DNA of 64,000 bases from Solea solea. Its lineage: Eukaryota > Chordata > Actinopteri > Pleuronectiformes > Soleidae. Shown piece by piece: positions 1-32,900 of this stretch. Each line of letters opens with the position of its first letter. Position 1 is the first letter of the stretch. The position numbers and the translations under genes were made by a program. The notes below the pieces were generated by a model. It was not told where the DNA came from. It was given only the letters and a program-made list of their open reading frames with translations, and searched no databases. The stretch spans positions 2,514,419 through 2,578,418 of the forward strand of contig NC_081153.1 in the NCBI RefSeq assembly GCF_958295425.1. The letters run 5' to 3'.

Positions 1-414
1 TAACTGTAATGCACATGCACCACACGGCCCCTTGTTCAGCTCAAATGATCAGCTGTGAAAACGTGTTGGACAGTTATTGATGTCGTGTCTTTCAAGGTTT
101 CACTGTGGGCACAAACCCAAAAATCCACTCAGCCTTTTCCTCTTTTTGACGGAGCTAAAATGAATCAGTGCTGACATGGATGAGACAGACCTGAGGTTGG
201 GATGTGGGCAAGTTAAGATGAAGCTAAACCCTCATCCCTGCACATCCACACATCCACACTCTGTCCAGTATGACTCTTCATTTTGAATGTTCATGTGCAC
301 GTATGGAGACAAAAGGCAAATCACCTGAGGCTGAGGCTCTGCTCATGAACCTCACAGAGGTTACCTGCTGCAGACCGTTACAGATAGCACAGACCAAAAT
401 AGCTCCTCATGTCA

Positions 415-433
415 TGTGTGTGTGTGTGTGTGT
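415..433. repeat. TG microsatellite
   Basis: About nine TG dinucleotides in the intron upstream of exon A. Confidence 0.9.
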
Positions 434-789
434 TTGCTCAATCAATCAGCACATCAGTACTGGGCAGAACGGCGTACAACGCTGACACGTGCATCTTCAA
501 AAGACTCCTTTACATGCCGCGATGGCTCCGCCTTTGTTTGATATTTCCTTCCCCTTTTAGTTCATATTTAAATCAGCTGTCTGCACGACATGTGTGGTGT
601 GACCAAAAACAACATAAGCACACGTGAAAAAAAGTCTTTGAAGCGAAGGTTAGATCACTGTATATCACTCTGTATATTCTGTACCTCCACCTTCTTCCTG
701 CTCATTGATGTTTGAAACGCTGGCAAGGCTCACTAAAAGAAAAACACAAATATCCCTTTAACACCGAGCGTATCGCTGATGACACGTTG

Positions 790-1140
790 GCACGAGCGCA
801 CTTTGCATCACCGTACTTACGCGTCAGGTTCTGAAAGCTGAGAAGTTGAACGTCAGAAGCCGACATGATGTGGTTATTACGGGGAATTCACTCACGTAGT
901 TTCCATGTGGGCCTGTTTTTATTGTAAATCTATTCCATACTGTTCCAGTTTCAAATGTAACACTCAAACTCTGTCGTTCAGGTACAACTGCAGTGTTTTT
1001 CCAAATAACCCTTTTTGTTTTCTTAATTTTAAATCGTTAAAACAGTATTTTAAACGTGCAGTAAATTGTAAACATCTGTCACAAAGCAAAAGCACTCAGT
1101 TACAGGACATTTTCTGGTCCTTTTAGGGTTAAAATTAGCA
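790..1140 (+). repeat. dispersed repeat family A, copy 1
   Basis: It shares tgtggttattacgg, a tract around tacaactgcagtgttttt and a downstream ttttaaat segment with 7085-7450, plus part with 32750-32900 in reverse. Three diverged copies in one window indicate an interspersed element. Its class was not recognised. Confidence 0.6.
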
Positions 1141-1675
1141 ACAAAAAAAAGTCCAGGCAGACATTTTGAGGGTTAGGTGTGAAAGGGATAAAGTTCTGGA
1201 AGCTTCTACCTCTGCCAGACTTATTTGACCAGTTTATAGATATTTACATATACAGTACACGTGCTCCGATCTCGCAACGTTAACGATAAAACCCTGAAAA
1301 GCTGATCCAGATGTTGATCGGCCCGTCGTACGTGGTGTCGAGCGGTTTGGTAGTTTCACGCAGGACAGACTGTAACGACCAGGCCTCGGGGAAAACCTGA
1401 ACGCAACATGAATGAGATGAAGGAGACTCCCAAGAAACCAGCAGCAACAAACTCAACAAACCCATTTAAAAAGGTTTATTAAAAACAAGCAGAAACATGT
1501 CTGCTGCCGGTCTGACTGGGAACCATCAGGCCTCTGATACCGGAACCAATCAGCTTCCAGGATCCACCTAGACTCTCACACACACACCATCATTTAGATT
1601 TGACCAAAACCACAGGGAAGACACACTGTTTGTCTCTCGTCTCTTCTTGATTCTTTTGTCTGTCTCGTCTCACAG

Positions 1676-21731
<20,056 letters not shown>

Positions 21732-23017
21732 AGGAGCCAGGACTTTACCTTCACCTTGTCAAAGTGAAACTTCATGTATATAATTTCAGGAGCGGGAGAG
21801 GTAAGGCCTGTGTACGTGAATAAGAAAAGAAAAAGGTCATCATGTATTGTGACTGTTTTCATGAACTCAAAGGTGTGAGTTGAACGTGTAGCCATGCGAA
21901 ACAGAACATCTGACGTCAGACTGCGGATGTTTCTGTTGGCCTTATGAACACTTATGAACAGATGCTCATTTTGGTTGATAGCATTTAGCGACGATCGAAG
22001 TCCTACCACATCTTAGGACGGCGGCAACAAAGATGCAAAGCATTTATCCTTTTGATTGTACATGATTTTGTTGTACAAAAACAAACGACGGTCCTTTATA
22101 CAGAAAATAGTATATTGTTTAAATGTATTTATTTTTTAATCTGCTAATGTCTCTACAGTGTAAGTATTCCATCCGAGTGTGACGTCGTCCTCATTGAATC
22201 CATCAAATGAAATGAATTTATGAAAGTGTTATTATTCTATGTAGCCTAGGATTCAGTGAGGTGAGTCTAAAAAAAAAAAAGATCTATATTTTTTCATACA
22301 TTTCCTTTGATTCGTTTATAATTAACTACATTCACCCTGATTGGCCGCACATTTAGCTCAATGAGAATTGTAGTATATTTGATACCAATGCCATGTTTCG
22401 CCACTTTATTGACTGTTTGCACACTTTCATGCTGCGCCTGTCAAACATGACAAAAACAACCACCTGACACAGTTTACCGCCAAATATTATTTCTGAAGTG
22501 AAATTGCAAGAAATGATGCTTTGTGCAAAAGCTGGAGGCGTGATTTACTCATTTGGCATCACAGGGTCAAGTGTGAAGGATTTAGAGGAATATATCACCA
22601 CAACATAATATAATATAATATACTCACTATTCATTCCGTGTATTTGTCAACTTAGAATGAACCCTTTATATTCATGAGAAGCAGTTCCTCTTCCACAGAA
22701 TTCTCCGTGTTGTACCGACCGTGTTCGTACGAGCCGAGAATGGACCAAATGCTGGCTCCAGGGAGAGCTTTTTAGGTTTTTATGCTTCCCTCAGGCCACT
22801 GCAATTTCCCCTCATATGCAGTATATACACTGGAGAGTGTGAAGAAGGGGGATATTTAGATGAGGCGAGGGCGGAGTGGAGTTGGTAAGCAAATGCTGCC
22901 GGCAGCTGACGGTGAAGAGTAACTCGACGACTTAAGTTCTAATACTAATACTGTTCAGCTGTTTGCTTTGCATAAATGGAGCCAAAAGAAATGGATGAAA
23001 TTGATGTTAATTCAGAT
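21732..23017 (+). other. fam135b: fam135b 3' UTR, proximal part
   Basis: AT-rich non-coding sequence directly after the stop codon. No canonical AATAAA was found close to the stop. A short TAATA array lies near 22606-22622. Confidence 0.45.
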
Positions 23018-23263
23018 TTAAAGGAATACTTCACCAATTTGCATTTAGCTTTGTATTACTAGAATAGAGAATAAGAATAGTATTTTTGAAAAATTGTACT
23101 TCTCAACCTCAGTTTCCCCAGAGTCGAGAAAACTGACACTTGGTCCGAGGCGTTTTAGACCCACTCGTAGGGGGCGGGACCTCGTTCCCACAATTTTTCA
23201 AAAATACTATACAATATAAATACTATAAATAAGCTAAATGCAAATCTGTGAAGTTTTCCTTTA
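23018..23263. mobile_element. miniature inverted-repeat element with TTAA ends
   Basis: The ends are ttaaaggaatacttcac and its diverged complement gtgaagttttcctttaa. The inverted arms of about 75 bp (gcatttagct, agtatttttgaaaaattgt) enclose a short GC-richer centre (gtagggggcgggacctcg). TTAA at both borders fits piggyBac- or Kolobok-type target sites. Confidence 0.75.
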
Positions 23264-24660
23264 AGTTTATATCAAAACAACATTGCTAAGACTGGCTTCA
23301 CTGTAAAGAAAACAGAAACATAACCTTGTTAGTGGAAGATTTGACCCCTGCCCTTCAATTTAATGAATGCTTCATCCTTTATTGCACTAACACTGTCTCA
23401 GTGACAGGACAGCAGGCTTATGTCATGTAATCAGCAGCAAGTTTACTTTACATACAACGTGAAAAAGGAACTTTTGGTTGAGGGACCATCATGTTTTTAA
23501 CTGTGTTAAAACTCATCTTCACCAGAATGGAAGGATCTATTCTAGATATTTGTGTGTGGTTATTTATTTATTGTTTCATTTATTTATTTGAAAAGCGTAA
23601 ATCAGGGTGACATTGCTTCTGGAGAAGTGGATTATTTTGCTGTCGTTTCCCCAGGTTCAGGATGATGATGTGTGACGAGAGCGCGCTAACACATTTTGTA
23701 GCAGACTCAGACTCGTGTTGCTCAACATACTTACATACAGTATATACCATATTTTGATCAGCTGGATCACAACTGTGTGTCGTGTAAATTACTTTTTTTT
23801 TTCCTTCCTCCTCCGTCTGTCACAGTCGAGCGTGACAGGAGAGGAGAGGAGGTGTTTTTTTCTTTTTCAACAGCATGCTGGTGAGCAGCACCATGTCCTC
23901 ATCACTGTGCTGTCCATCACAGAGTGTTTACATTCTGCCATCAGAGAGCTGTTATCATACACGTCTCCTATCCCGCAGTGACTGTGTGTGTGTGTGTGTG
24001 TGTGTGTCTGCTGCACTGGTTTGATGGCAAGTGCACTTTATTGACGACCTTGAATCAACCTCCACTAGCTTTACGAAGCCCCAAAACTAAGCTTGTTTTT
24101 GTCCCTTACATGCACTATATGTCTTTGTACACGCAAAGGTTGCGTCGCACGTTGTGTTGTGAAGAGCTGACCTCAGCTGTTCCGTCTCTGCCAAACTCAG
24201 AGATCTACAGACGATACGGCGACAAAATGCTCCCTCCTGTGTGAACAGAGTGTCAGTGTGATCGACTCTTAATCAAACAAAGCCCCCTTAGGACGCTGGG
24301 ATCCTTCTGCATAAGCAGCATAAGCATCATTTCTCATAAACACGCTTACACGTACATGGACGAGGCTTAAGATTGTTTGCGAATGTAAATTTGTGTGTGT
24401 TTTGCTGAAAGGGTTTGTGGGTTGTGGCAGGGTCATGAGTTGGGCGGCGTTTTTTTGTTTTGTGAGCGTTAAGTGTACGAAAACACTGCTGCCGTGATAT
24501 CAGATGAGATCCGGATGTGCTATAGATCTGTGCAAGTGCTGTCAACCTCCTTCAGAACTAGCTGACTTGAACCTTTTTGTATTTGATTGCCCTTTACTAC
24601 AAGTCATGTTCATTTAGTGTGTGTGTGTGTGTGGGTCTGACCTGAATGTAAAGAAAAAAC
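23264..24660 (+). other. distal 3' UTR or intergenic sequence
   Basis: No gene recognised. It contains a TG microsatellite at about 23992-24008 and another near 24619-24632. Confidence 0.4.
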
Positions 24661-24666
24661 AACAAT

Positions 24667-24672
24667 AATAAA
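24667..24672 (+). terminator. fam135b: candidate AATAAA polyadenylation signal
   Basis: AATAAA about 2.9 kb after the fam135b stop, with a TG-rich stretch upstream. It could end a long 3' UTR, but nothing in the sequence ties it firmly to the gene. Confidence 0.3.
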
Positions 24673-24837
24673 CATTTTACTTCACAACGATGAACACGAT
24701 CATTCTGCATTTAACATGTTCAGTAAAGACTACTTCATCTGTGCCAATACTAATATTTTATTTATTTTTATGTCGTTGACTTGTACTTGTATGTAGCCCT
24801 TACTAGCTTGTGTTCCATGTAAAATTATAAATACAAG

Positions 24838-24920
24838 TATATATATCGATATATATCTATATATTTATATATATATATATATATATATACATATATATAC
24901 TGTATATATAGATATAGCAT
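24838..24920. repeat. AT-rich microsatellite
   Basis: Imperfect TATA array with occasional C or G, about 80 bp. Confidence 0.85.
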
Positions 24921-25529
24921 AGTATTGTTATTATTATTATAACAGATATGTTACAAATTAAAATCTTTCTTTTTGCATAATTTGTATATGTCCTGCTTTT
25001 GGTGTTGCTTTACTTTGAACCTCGTTGTTGTAACTCTGTGTATTTTTACCTTTTAAGATCTTCAAAAACTGGTCACATAATTACTTGTATCATCTTAAAA
25101 AGGCTTGGTAACAAACAGCTGGACAGAAATAGAATGAATAATGCATATTTAAAGTTTGTGGAATAATATAGACATTTAGTGGTCTAAATAAATGGACAGG
25201 TAGCCAGGCAAACACAACAGTGTTATGTTCCGGGAATGATAGGAACCCAAACGTAAGAGACTGTGTCTCTGTAGTGGAGATAATGTGAAGCAGATCCACA
25301 GAAGTCCATAAATACGAGAACAAGACAATAAGGTTACAGAGAGAAAATGTATACGCTGGAGTTCTATCTGCAAATAAGTGATGTGAGGAACTGGCAACGA
25401 CGGGTCAACTCGCGAGGTAAGTGTTTTTACTGCAGAGGTAAGAAAGTAACAAGACACAGGTGAACTTAACTAAGAGCTTTTAATTAGACGGGGAAACTAA
25501 AAGAGGGAATACGTGGAGATGGATAAAAT

Positions 25530-25812
25530 GAAAGCTTGCTTGCTAAAAGACAGTTACTTAACTATACTTAACTAGACAGTTACTTAACTAGATCGATAGA
25601 TAGCATGTTAGCTAAAATGAAAGCTTGCTAGCTAAAAGACAGTTACTTAACTAGATCGATAGATAGCATATTAGCTAAAATGAAAGCTTGCTAGCTAAAA
25701 GACAGTTACTTAACTAGATATATACTTAACTAGACAGTTACTTAACTAGATATATACTTAACTAGACAGTTACTTAACTAGATAGATACTTAACTAGATC
25801 GATAGATAGCAT
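25530..25812. repeat. tandem array with GATA-type motifs, left part
   Basis: Repeated modules acagttacttaactag, atagatagcatgttagct and aaaatgaaagcttgctagct in varying order. The same modules resume at about 26345-26490, so a single array was split by an insertion. Confidence 0.85.
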
Positions 25813-26335
25813 AGGGTGACCATACGTCCGTATTTCCCGGGACATGTCCGTATTTCACGTCCTGTCCCGGGTGTCCCGGGTTATTTTTAGAAAGTGAGGA
25901 AATGTCCTGGTTTTTAAAATTACCTTCTTTGGACCATTACATTTACATGCACTAGGGCACTGCCCACGGCGCTGCGTGCGACGTAGCCTAATCCCCGCCC
26001 CTATGCTGTCAGCCCTATTAATCAGAACGTAGACAACGTGACTGTCAGTCATACGCAAGCAACATGCCGAAGCGCAAGTGCTCGTTTAGTGAAGGATGTT
26101 AAGATGCGACATTATTTCTTTCATTGTGCTGTTCATTCATTACAGGAATTGTTGACTCAAGCATTTTGAATAAATACATTTTGAATAAAATTATCATTTG
26201 TTATTGGAGTTATTGTTATTGACTTTTACTGAAAAGCATTTTTAATAAACCAACTAAATATCTTGTTCTATCTATATAATATAATATACCGGTATAATTG
26301 GATAATAATAAAATACTATTAAAGCAGCAGCATCC
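25813..26335 (+). mobile_element. decayed hAT-type element inserted in the tandem array
   Basis: It opens with agggtgaccatacgtccg and further gggacatgtccg/gtcccggg motifs that I associate with hAT-family ends. An ATG at 26064 begins MPKRKCSFSEGC and stops at 26100-26102, resembling the first codons of a hAT transposase. No matching right-hand terminal repeat was found, so it is internally deleted or truncated. Confidence 0.55.
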
Positions 26336-26341
26336 TCCACA

Positions 26342-26345
26342 TGAC

Positions 26346-26379
<34 letters not shown>

Positions 26380-26490
26380 CATGTTAGCTAAAATGAAAGC
26401 TTGCTAGCTTAAAGACAGTTACTTAACAAGATATTTATTTAACTAGACAGTTACTTAACTAGATGGATCGATAGATAGATAGATAGATGG
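26342..26490. repeat. GATA microsatellite and right part of the tandem array
   Basis: GATA units at about 26346-26379, then the modules seen at 25530-25812, then more GATA at 26470-26488. Confidence 0.9.
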
Positions 26491-26600
26491 GGGGTGGAGT
26501 GGCTCAGTGGTTAAGACCGGTACCCTGTGTGCGAAAGACATGATGGTCGCACTGTTTTGATGCCACATGAGAGTTTGTATTCCAGTCATTAATCGTTCAT
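26490..26600 (+). mobile_element. tRNA-derived SINE head (probable)
   Basis: tggctcagtgg at about 26500 matches the polymerase III A-box pattern, followed by gttaagac. The expected B-box region is degenerate. It abuts a GATA run. Confidence 0.5.
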
Positions 26601-29600
26601 TGTAAATGTCTTTGTCTGCGTTGATTCAGACTGACTCCTGTCAGACAGTGACTCTGTGTGTACTGTAGGTGTGCAGCCGTTTTCTGCAGCCTCAGTCCAC
26701 AGAGGCACATTTGTCACGGCCTTTAACTTCTGTCTGTCTGTGTATATTCTATTAACGAGCCCTGTTGTGGGACGACGATGATTCACCATTTGTGTTGTCC
26801 GTCGGTGACACGCCGCAGTAAACGAATCATAGCAGCAATCCCCCAATGATGCCCCATTTCAACTGCATCAATTTATGGCTTCCAGGTCTGCGATGCCCCA
26901 GAGCTATAAATCCAGGCCACAACAATCCATACTCCATTTGATTTCAGGTTGCTCTTTCTCATTCCACCATCCATTTGTCACTGCATGTTGAACTCATGAT
27001 CCAACTGAGGCTAGTTGGAGTCCCTCCACTTCCTTTTTTCCCTTCTCTCTTCCCTCCCTGCCCTGAAATCAATAGTGCTCATTTTTCCCGCCTCTCCGAC
27101 CCTAAACACATTGCTCCCTGATAAGGGAACAAGCCTCACACATGGTAATCCAGTTCATTTGCAGCGAGTTAGCGCCAATAGGTCGGTCACATCCACTTAC
27201 CGTCAAATGCAATGAATTCATGGCAAATAAAGGGAGCGTTCTTGTTTACAGCACAAACGCATCCCCTCAGAGACCGATGATATTCTGCGTGTGTCGCTCC
27301 CCCTCAGCCATAAAGTGAAAGAAAAATGACTTTGTCATTAAATCTATCACTCTGACTTGATTGAGGCGGTGTTCATTCCATTGTTTGTCTTGTGAAGGAG
27401 CGAAAGCGTCGGTCCCAGAGTGATACTTTGGGCGGGCGTCGTCAGTAAGCAAGTCACCAGTGGGAGTAATTATTGCGGCATGAAAGCGTCAGTGCTGGGA
27501 GGGAATAAGATCTCAGGTGGTCTTATCGTCTCCCATGACACTGATGAGCAAATATCAGGAACATTAAACGGCACCAATGTGGCGGGAGAGGACTTTCAGG
27601 ACTGCTTTGAGTGATGTGTTTCTCGTTTGACTGTTTATGGGCGGGGAGGGTTGTTGAAAAGAGGACAAGCTGCTGTATGAAACCATGTGTTTCTGTGGTT
27701 TGACAGAATTTTCCTTAGAAAGCATATTCACACTGAAAATGATATCCTTGTAGGAGCCGGTATTGAGTTAATTTAGTTCAGGGTTAGTTTCAATGACTAG
27801 TGCAGGATTACTGCAAGGAAAGGCTTTGTGGACACCAGCAGTTTTCTAGGTTGATGTGTCCTTAGATTACGTTATATTACTGTTTGAATCAAGAGATCAT
27901 CATTCACTATGCGTTGTCGATCCAAAGGAAGCTTGGACACATATGGGAAATGTAACCTGGAGTCAAGCCGATGTATGGGAACCTGGCTTTGGAATGAAGT
28001 GTACGTTCGCCGCAGCATCCTGGCTCAAAGTTACTGTGAGCAGCAGACAGTGAAAAGCAGACGCTTTTTTTATTTAACGCACTGTTCCGTAAAAACAAAG
28101 CTGCCATAATGGAGACTGATAAGGCCGTTAATCAATGTCAGAGGCTGTTTTTTCTTCTTTTAAACTTTTAAACCGTCCTGCTGTCTCGTCATTGGGATGT
28201 CATTTTTCTGAGAATACATTCTTACAAAACCTCAACCTGCAATCAGGCGATGGGGAGGAAGTTAGTTAATAGTATCAGGGGACTGAGAAAAGAAGAGAAG
28301 ACCATTTTTTTATTTACCATTGGCATGGAGAGGAAAATCTCCATGTCAGTAAAGTGCTGCTTGGAGAAAAATGCCAATAAAATACTAGGCAACGTCATTA
28401 AGTCTACTAATGATCACTAAAATCACTCTTATAGGTAAAGGGAAAAAGTTTTTGCACTGCAAAAAATATAGAGGTTTTCTTTTCTAATTTCCAGAGATAA
28501 ATTGTTATTTGATCACCAGATCAAAGTCACTTCCTTCAAAGAAAAAAAAAGCTCTATACTGATCTGATCTTCACTCGTTCTCCACACACGTGTTATGAGT
28601 AAAAGATCTGGAGAAAATGAAATGAATAAAAAAAGGTCAAATTTAATCCAACTCTGTCATACAATAGTGAATTAAACAAACCCAACAGCAGCATAATGAT
28701 TGTAAGTGTATTCTTCATTTGACCAAGTGAAAAATGGGTGAAACAGTCCTTTAAGGCTGAAGATACTTAAGATAATTTGACTTATTTTTTTTCTGTGCCA
28801 TGTTCTTGCTTCACTGGCAGATAATTTAGCTTGAAACAAGTCATTTTCCCCGAATAGTGGTTATATTTTCTTGTTTTTTATAGAGACATTTTTTTTTCTA
28901 ATTTCAATCCCATGTTGAGCAATACTCCACGTCCAAGGGGCAATTTACTCTTCAATTTATGCACATTTGCACAGATATAAATGGATTAGTCAAAAACTGA
29001 CTGGATTAAAAAGAAGACGCGTGAAGGACGTCGGCACTAAAATACAGATGTTATTCGACAACAAGTCTTAGTCTGAGCTGCCGTTTACACTGAAAGCCCC
29101 AAAAAAGGCGACTTTGTTTGCTGCCCGATGATATAACCTCTGAGATTATTAATGAAGTAACAATATGAGTAATGAGTTGACATATGCATGTGCCCTCTCT
29201 CTGTATTGATGCCTGCTAACAGGATTTCCTCTGGGATTAAAATGTTGTTGACGTAGAAGATTATGTCCTGACCTGATGATGTGAACTCTAAAAGTTTAGG
29301 GATCCCTGACATCAGTGGAGTTCTCTGTATGGATGTCAGCTTTGAGGTGATTTGGTCATAAATTGAAACAAAACTCTTCTTCTGAGTGAGGTTTCAGATC
29401 CTCGGCTGCTAGATTATTCAGCACAAAACTTCCCTGTTTAACTTTCTGCATCTACTTTACTTGACAGTGACCTGATTCCGAGTCTATATGTGTTTATTCT
29501 GCAGCCATGACGCGACGTCAGGGGCCTAAGGGACCACACTGAGGGACATGTTACTCTGCTGATTTAGATTTTCTTTAATTGCTGGAAAAGTCTTTAGTGA

Positions 29601-30430
29601 TTTTCATTATTGGTTGTTTTTTTTCTTATAATTTCCTTAATTTTTTACTTCCTTTAATTCCCACAGCCTCCACTCTACAGAAACACTTTGACTCTTTGTC
29701 TTTTAAACACTTAAATCCAGCGTCGAGACACTTCACTGTAATAAAGTTGGGACTAATTAAAAATGAAGAAGTACAGCGTGTGTCATCCTTTTTTTTTGTC
29801 CTCAAAATAGGTCAAGCTCCAGATACAGCTACAGCTCCTTCTACCCTCCATGCACACCCTCAGGATGGAGATGTTTTTTTAAAGGTGTGGTTCCCATTAA
29901 TAAAAAGTAAGACCTAAATGTAAAAATGCTGTCATTTCATCCTGTTCTGAGAGAACTGTGTCCCACTGCTCACTCCATCCACACTCATCCAAACACACCT
30001 CCAGCACCTTGTGAGTGCTTTTCCCTCCCCATTCTATTACTGCTGGGTTGACATCCTCTCTGATTTGAATCACCTCCACCAGAAAAATCAGGAAATATTT
30101 AATATATCAGCAACCTTTGTCTCCTGTCAGTTCTTCCATGTGTTCTTTATCATCATCAAGGAATAAAAAAAAAGTACACGTTTGAACACAATTGTGTTTA
30201 CCACAATATGTAGAGTCAAAAATATTCAACCTGTTTACTGTTGCCCTCCAGCAGATGGTGCTACTGCTCTCTATTCCTGCCCATTTATTTGATTCACTCC
30301 AGCTCTTAAAAGGCTCGGCCACTTTGTCAGTAGTTTGTCGTTATGGTGATAAATGATCCATTTTGTGCCACTTTTAGGGCTGCACTGATTATATGTGTTT
30401 GTGTGTGTGTGTGTACTTGTATTTGTTATA
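26601..30430. other. intergenic, single-copy-looking sequence
   Basis: No coding exon, RNA gene or repeat family recognised. The section 26880-27620 has balanced composition and few simple repeats, so it is a candidate for conserved non-coding sequence. A TG run lies at about 30396-30414. Confidence 0.4.
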
Positions 30431-30703
30431 AAGCTGCAACTAACGATTATTTTCATCATCGATTCATCTGTCGATTATTTTCCCGATTAATCGAGTGATC
30501 GTTTGGTCCAACACAAAAAATGTTGATCAGTGTTTGTCAAACCTGGAAATGATGATGTTCTCAAATGCCTTGATTCACTTTTAATGATTTCTTTGTAATG
30601 CGGTGAAAAGAAATGAGGAAAACATTCACATTTCACATGAAACAATCAGAAATCTTGTTTTAATCCTGAAAAACACTTGATTAATCGAGTTATTGTTTCA
30701 GAT
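30431..30703 (+). mobile_element. hAT-type miniature element, copy 1
   Basis: agctgcaactaacgattatt at the left end, then cgattaatcgagtgatcgt, tgttgatcagtgtttgtcaa and acctggaaatgatgatgttc. These blocks recur at 44368-44676, 45649-46208 (twice) and 58118-58432. The right end is degraded. Confidence 0.7.
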
Positions 30704-31807
30704 CTAATTTGTTACTTCTTTTACTTTATCTTTATCGGGACCAGTAGTCCATATAGAGACCAAAACCTGGTCCAAATGATGTAGAAGCTCACAGGAACTG
30801 GTTAAGGGCGTAAGATTTGAGATGTGGGTAGATTAACGTTGGGGTTAGAAATGAAGTGGGATTATGCTTTGTTTACACCGTCCAAATGAATGCAGTGTCC
30901 TACGAAGAATAGCTTTGCAAACCCGTGTGTGCGTGTGTGTGTGTGTGTGTGTGTGCGTGCTGAAAGTAGGTATTGCTCCCTGTCAGTAAACCTATAGGTC
31001 AGACACATCTCTAATGAGCAGAGCCGCGTGAGAGACTCTGTGCACTATAGAGCTACAGGCAACCATATTGATCCAGAGATATTTAACATTTACTGTAGCA
31101 TGTGTACTGACAGTGAAGTGTCAAACTGCCTCCCTCATCTCCTCTATAACAGGTTAGAGATGAACAGAAATAACATTACATTTCTAAAAATACTGAACCC
31201 ATTTATCCTGCGAGGAGGAGGAGGAGGAGGATGAAGGAGGATGAAGGAGGCCGGACAAAGTGAACTTTTCCTTTCACCTTTCTTCAAGGTGACCAACTGT
31301 GTCTAAGGAGTGTCAAAAGTGACGGGTGTAGCATCACCAGCACACTTCACCAGTCACATCCGTGTCATTTCTGCACAGGTCAGTGAAACGGGAAACTTGG
31401 GGTTGGCTGCGGATGACAAGGCTGACGAGGAAGAAAAAGGAGAGAAGCAGGAGCAGAAGGATCAGAGAGGGAAGATCACATGGTTTAGATGCATCTTTGA
31501 AACTGTGTGACATTAGTGGGTTAGCTTATAAATAAGGTATAAATATGGGATTCAGGAGAACCTGAATCATCTTCTTGTTCACACTTATTAATGGTTTTGT
31601 TTGTTTGTTTGTTTTATCAGGACGTTTTCACGACTTTGTTCTACACCACAGACACGAGTCCTGGCTCTCAGCATGTGAACAGACGTCTCCTATTGAATGC
31701 TCAACTTCAACCTCAACATCTATGGATTTAGGTTAAGTAGACAATGAGTAAGTGACTGCATGTCATAGCTTTTTATTGAGGTGTATGCCCAGAGTTTGCA
31801 TGATCTC

Positions 31808-31809
<2 letters not shown>
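30704..31809. other. intergenic sequence
   Basis: No gene seen. A GT microsatellite lies at about 30923-30957 and a GGA run at 31213-31231. Confidence 0.45.
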
Positions 31810-31854
<45 letters not shown>

Positions 31855-31863
31855 GGGGGGGGG
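31810..31863. repeat. TG microsatellite with 14-base G run
   Basis: About 19 TG units followed by 14 consecutive Gs. Confidence 0.95.
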
Positions 31864-32075
31864 TTCCCAGGTTCTCCAGTTTCCTCCCACACTTCAAAAT
31901 CATGCAGATTGGACACTGAATTAACCATAGTAACTGGTAGTTGAGTGTGAGAGTGATTGTGTTTCCACCAGCTCGACTCCACTCGTTCTGTGACCCCAGC
32001 TTTCGCCCTATGTCAGCCAGATTTGGCACCAGCGTCCCCTGCAACCCTCATGTGGAGGATGAAGCGGATGTTGCT
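31864..32075 (-). mobile_element. LINE 3'-tail-like repeat fragment, reverse copy
   Basis: In reverse complement it carries the same order of motifs as 9240-9600: attttgaagtgtgggaggaa, ctggagaacctgg and the catcctccacatgagggtt part. It is degraded. Confidence 0.55.
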
Positions 32076-32264
32076 TGAAAGGTCACATACATGCCTGTAT
32101 ACAGCCTAAACATATATGACATCACTCGGCTTCCTCTGGTGTGAACACCCCAGCCCGCCCACTCCGCTCTGCATCGGCAAACCGGCTTCCTGCCCCCTCA
32201 CTGAGAGGATCGCAGAGGCATTCACCAAACTCAAGACTGTTCACTGTCCTAGCTGTAAACACTG

Positions 32265-32745
32265 TAGTTGTACACGAACACCAGACTTTGTTTGAGTCTT
32301 TGTCTCAATGTCCAAAAACTGGCCAAAACAATGGAAACTATGTACAGGTGTTTTTCCAACTCTCTTCGTCACTGCACTGAAATACAGCAGCAGGGTTTGT
32401 GTCCGCTCGCGATCAGCAGTGCTGTCGCTAAATACACCAGACTCCTCTGTCAAATATGGAGATTTTAGACATTTCTCTGGTAATTGTTGGAGATTAACTC
32501 ACGTTTTCAGCATTGTTAAGTCTTTTTAACTCATCTACAGTTCGGCAATGTTTGGCTTTCATTCTTGTGTCGGACGTCGACACTCTGACCAATCAGTGGC
32601 TGGCAGTCTGACGACATCACGCATCGTATCGCCTCAGCTCGCCTGGAAACTCGCTACTACCTGCTAGTATGCTAGAGGAAACGCAACTTAACCGTACCGT
32701 GCCAAGTCGAGTCGAGTCGAGTTGAGCCGGTGGAAACACACCAAA
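32265..32745 (-). repeat. dispersed repeat family B, copy 2 (reverse)
   Basis: Reverse-complement match to 21090-21345, longer here. It includes a tandem of TCGAG pentamers (32706-32724), also a known look of fish dispersed repeats. Confidence 0.7.
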
Positions 32746-32900
32746 GGTTCGCTGATTCTCCGGCTTCCTGCAACAGTTACCAATTACCATAATAACCACA
32801 TGTTGGCTTTGACGTGCAACTTCTTCGTTTTCAGAAACCGTGTGAATTATTCCCGATAGCACAAACCGTCGTGTCATTACGGCGATGCAAACACGTCGTC
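32746..32900 (-). repeat. dispersed repeat family A, copy 3 (reverse)
   Basis: In reverse it reads gaagttgcacgtcaaagcca, atgtggttattatggtaatt, ctgttgcaggaag, matching copies 1 and 2. It directly abuts family B copy 2, so A and B may be parts of one larger element. Confidence 0.6.

Larger units (their letters stand above)
1..1675 (+). other. fam135b intron, 5' edge of window
   Basis: Upstream of exon A no exon encoding the preceding FAM135 segment was found. It contains a TG microsatellite (415-433) and one copy of a dispersed repeat (about 790-1140); the rest shows nothing recognisable. Confidence 0.6.

Noticed and set aside
1..1675. An additional upstream fam135b coding exon
   Set aside because: No splice-bounded frame encoding the expected preceding residues was found; that exon is probably outside the window.
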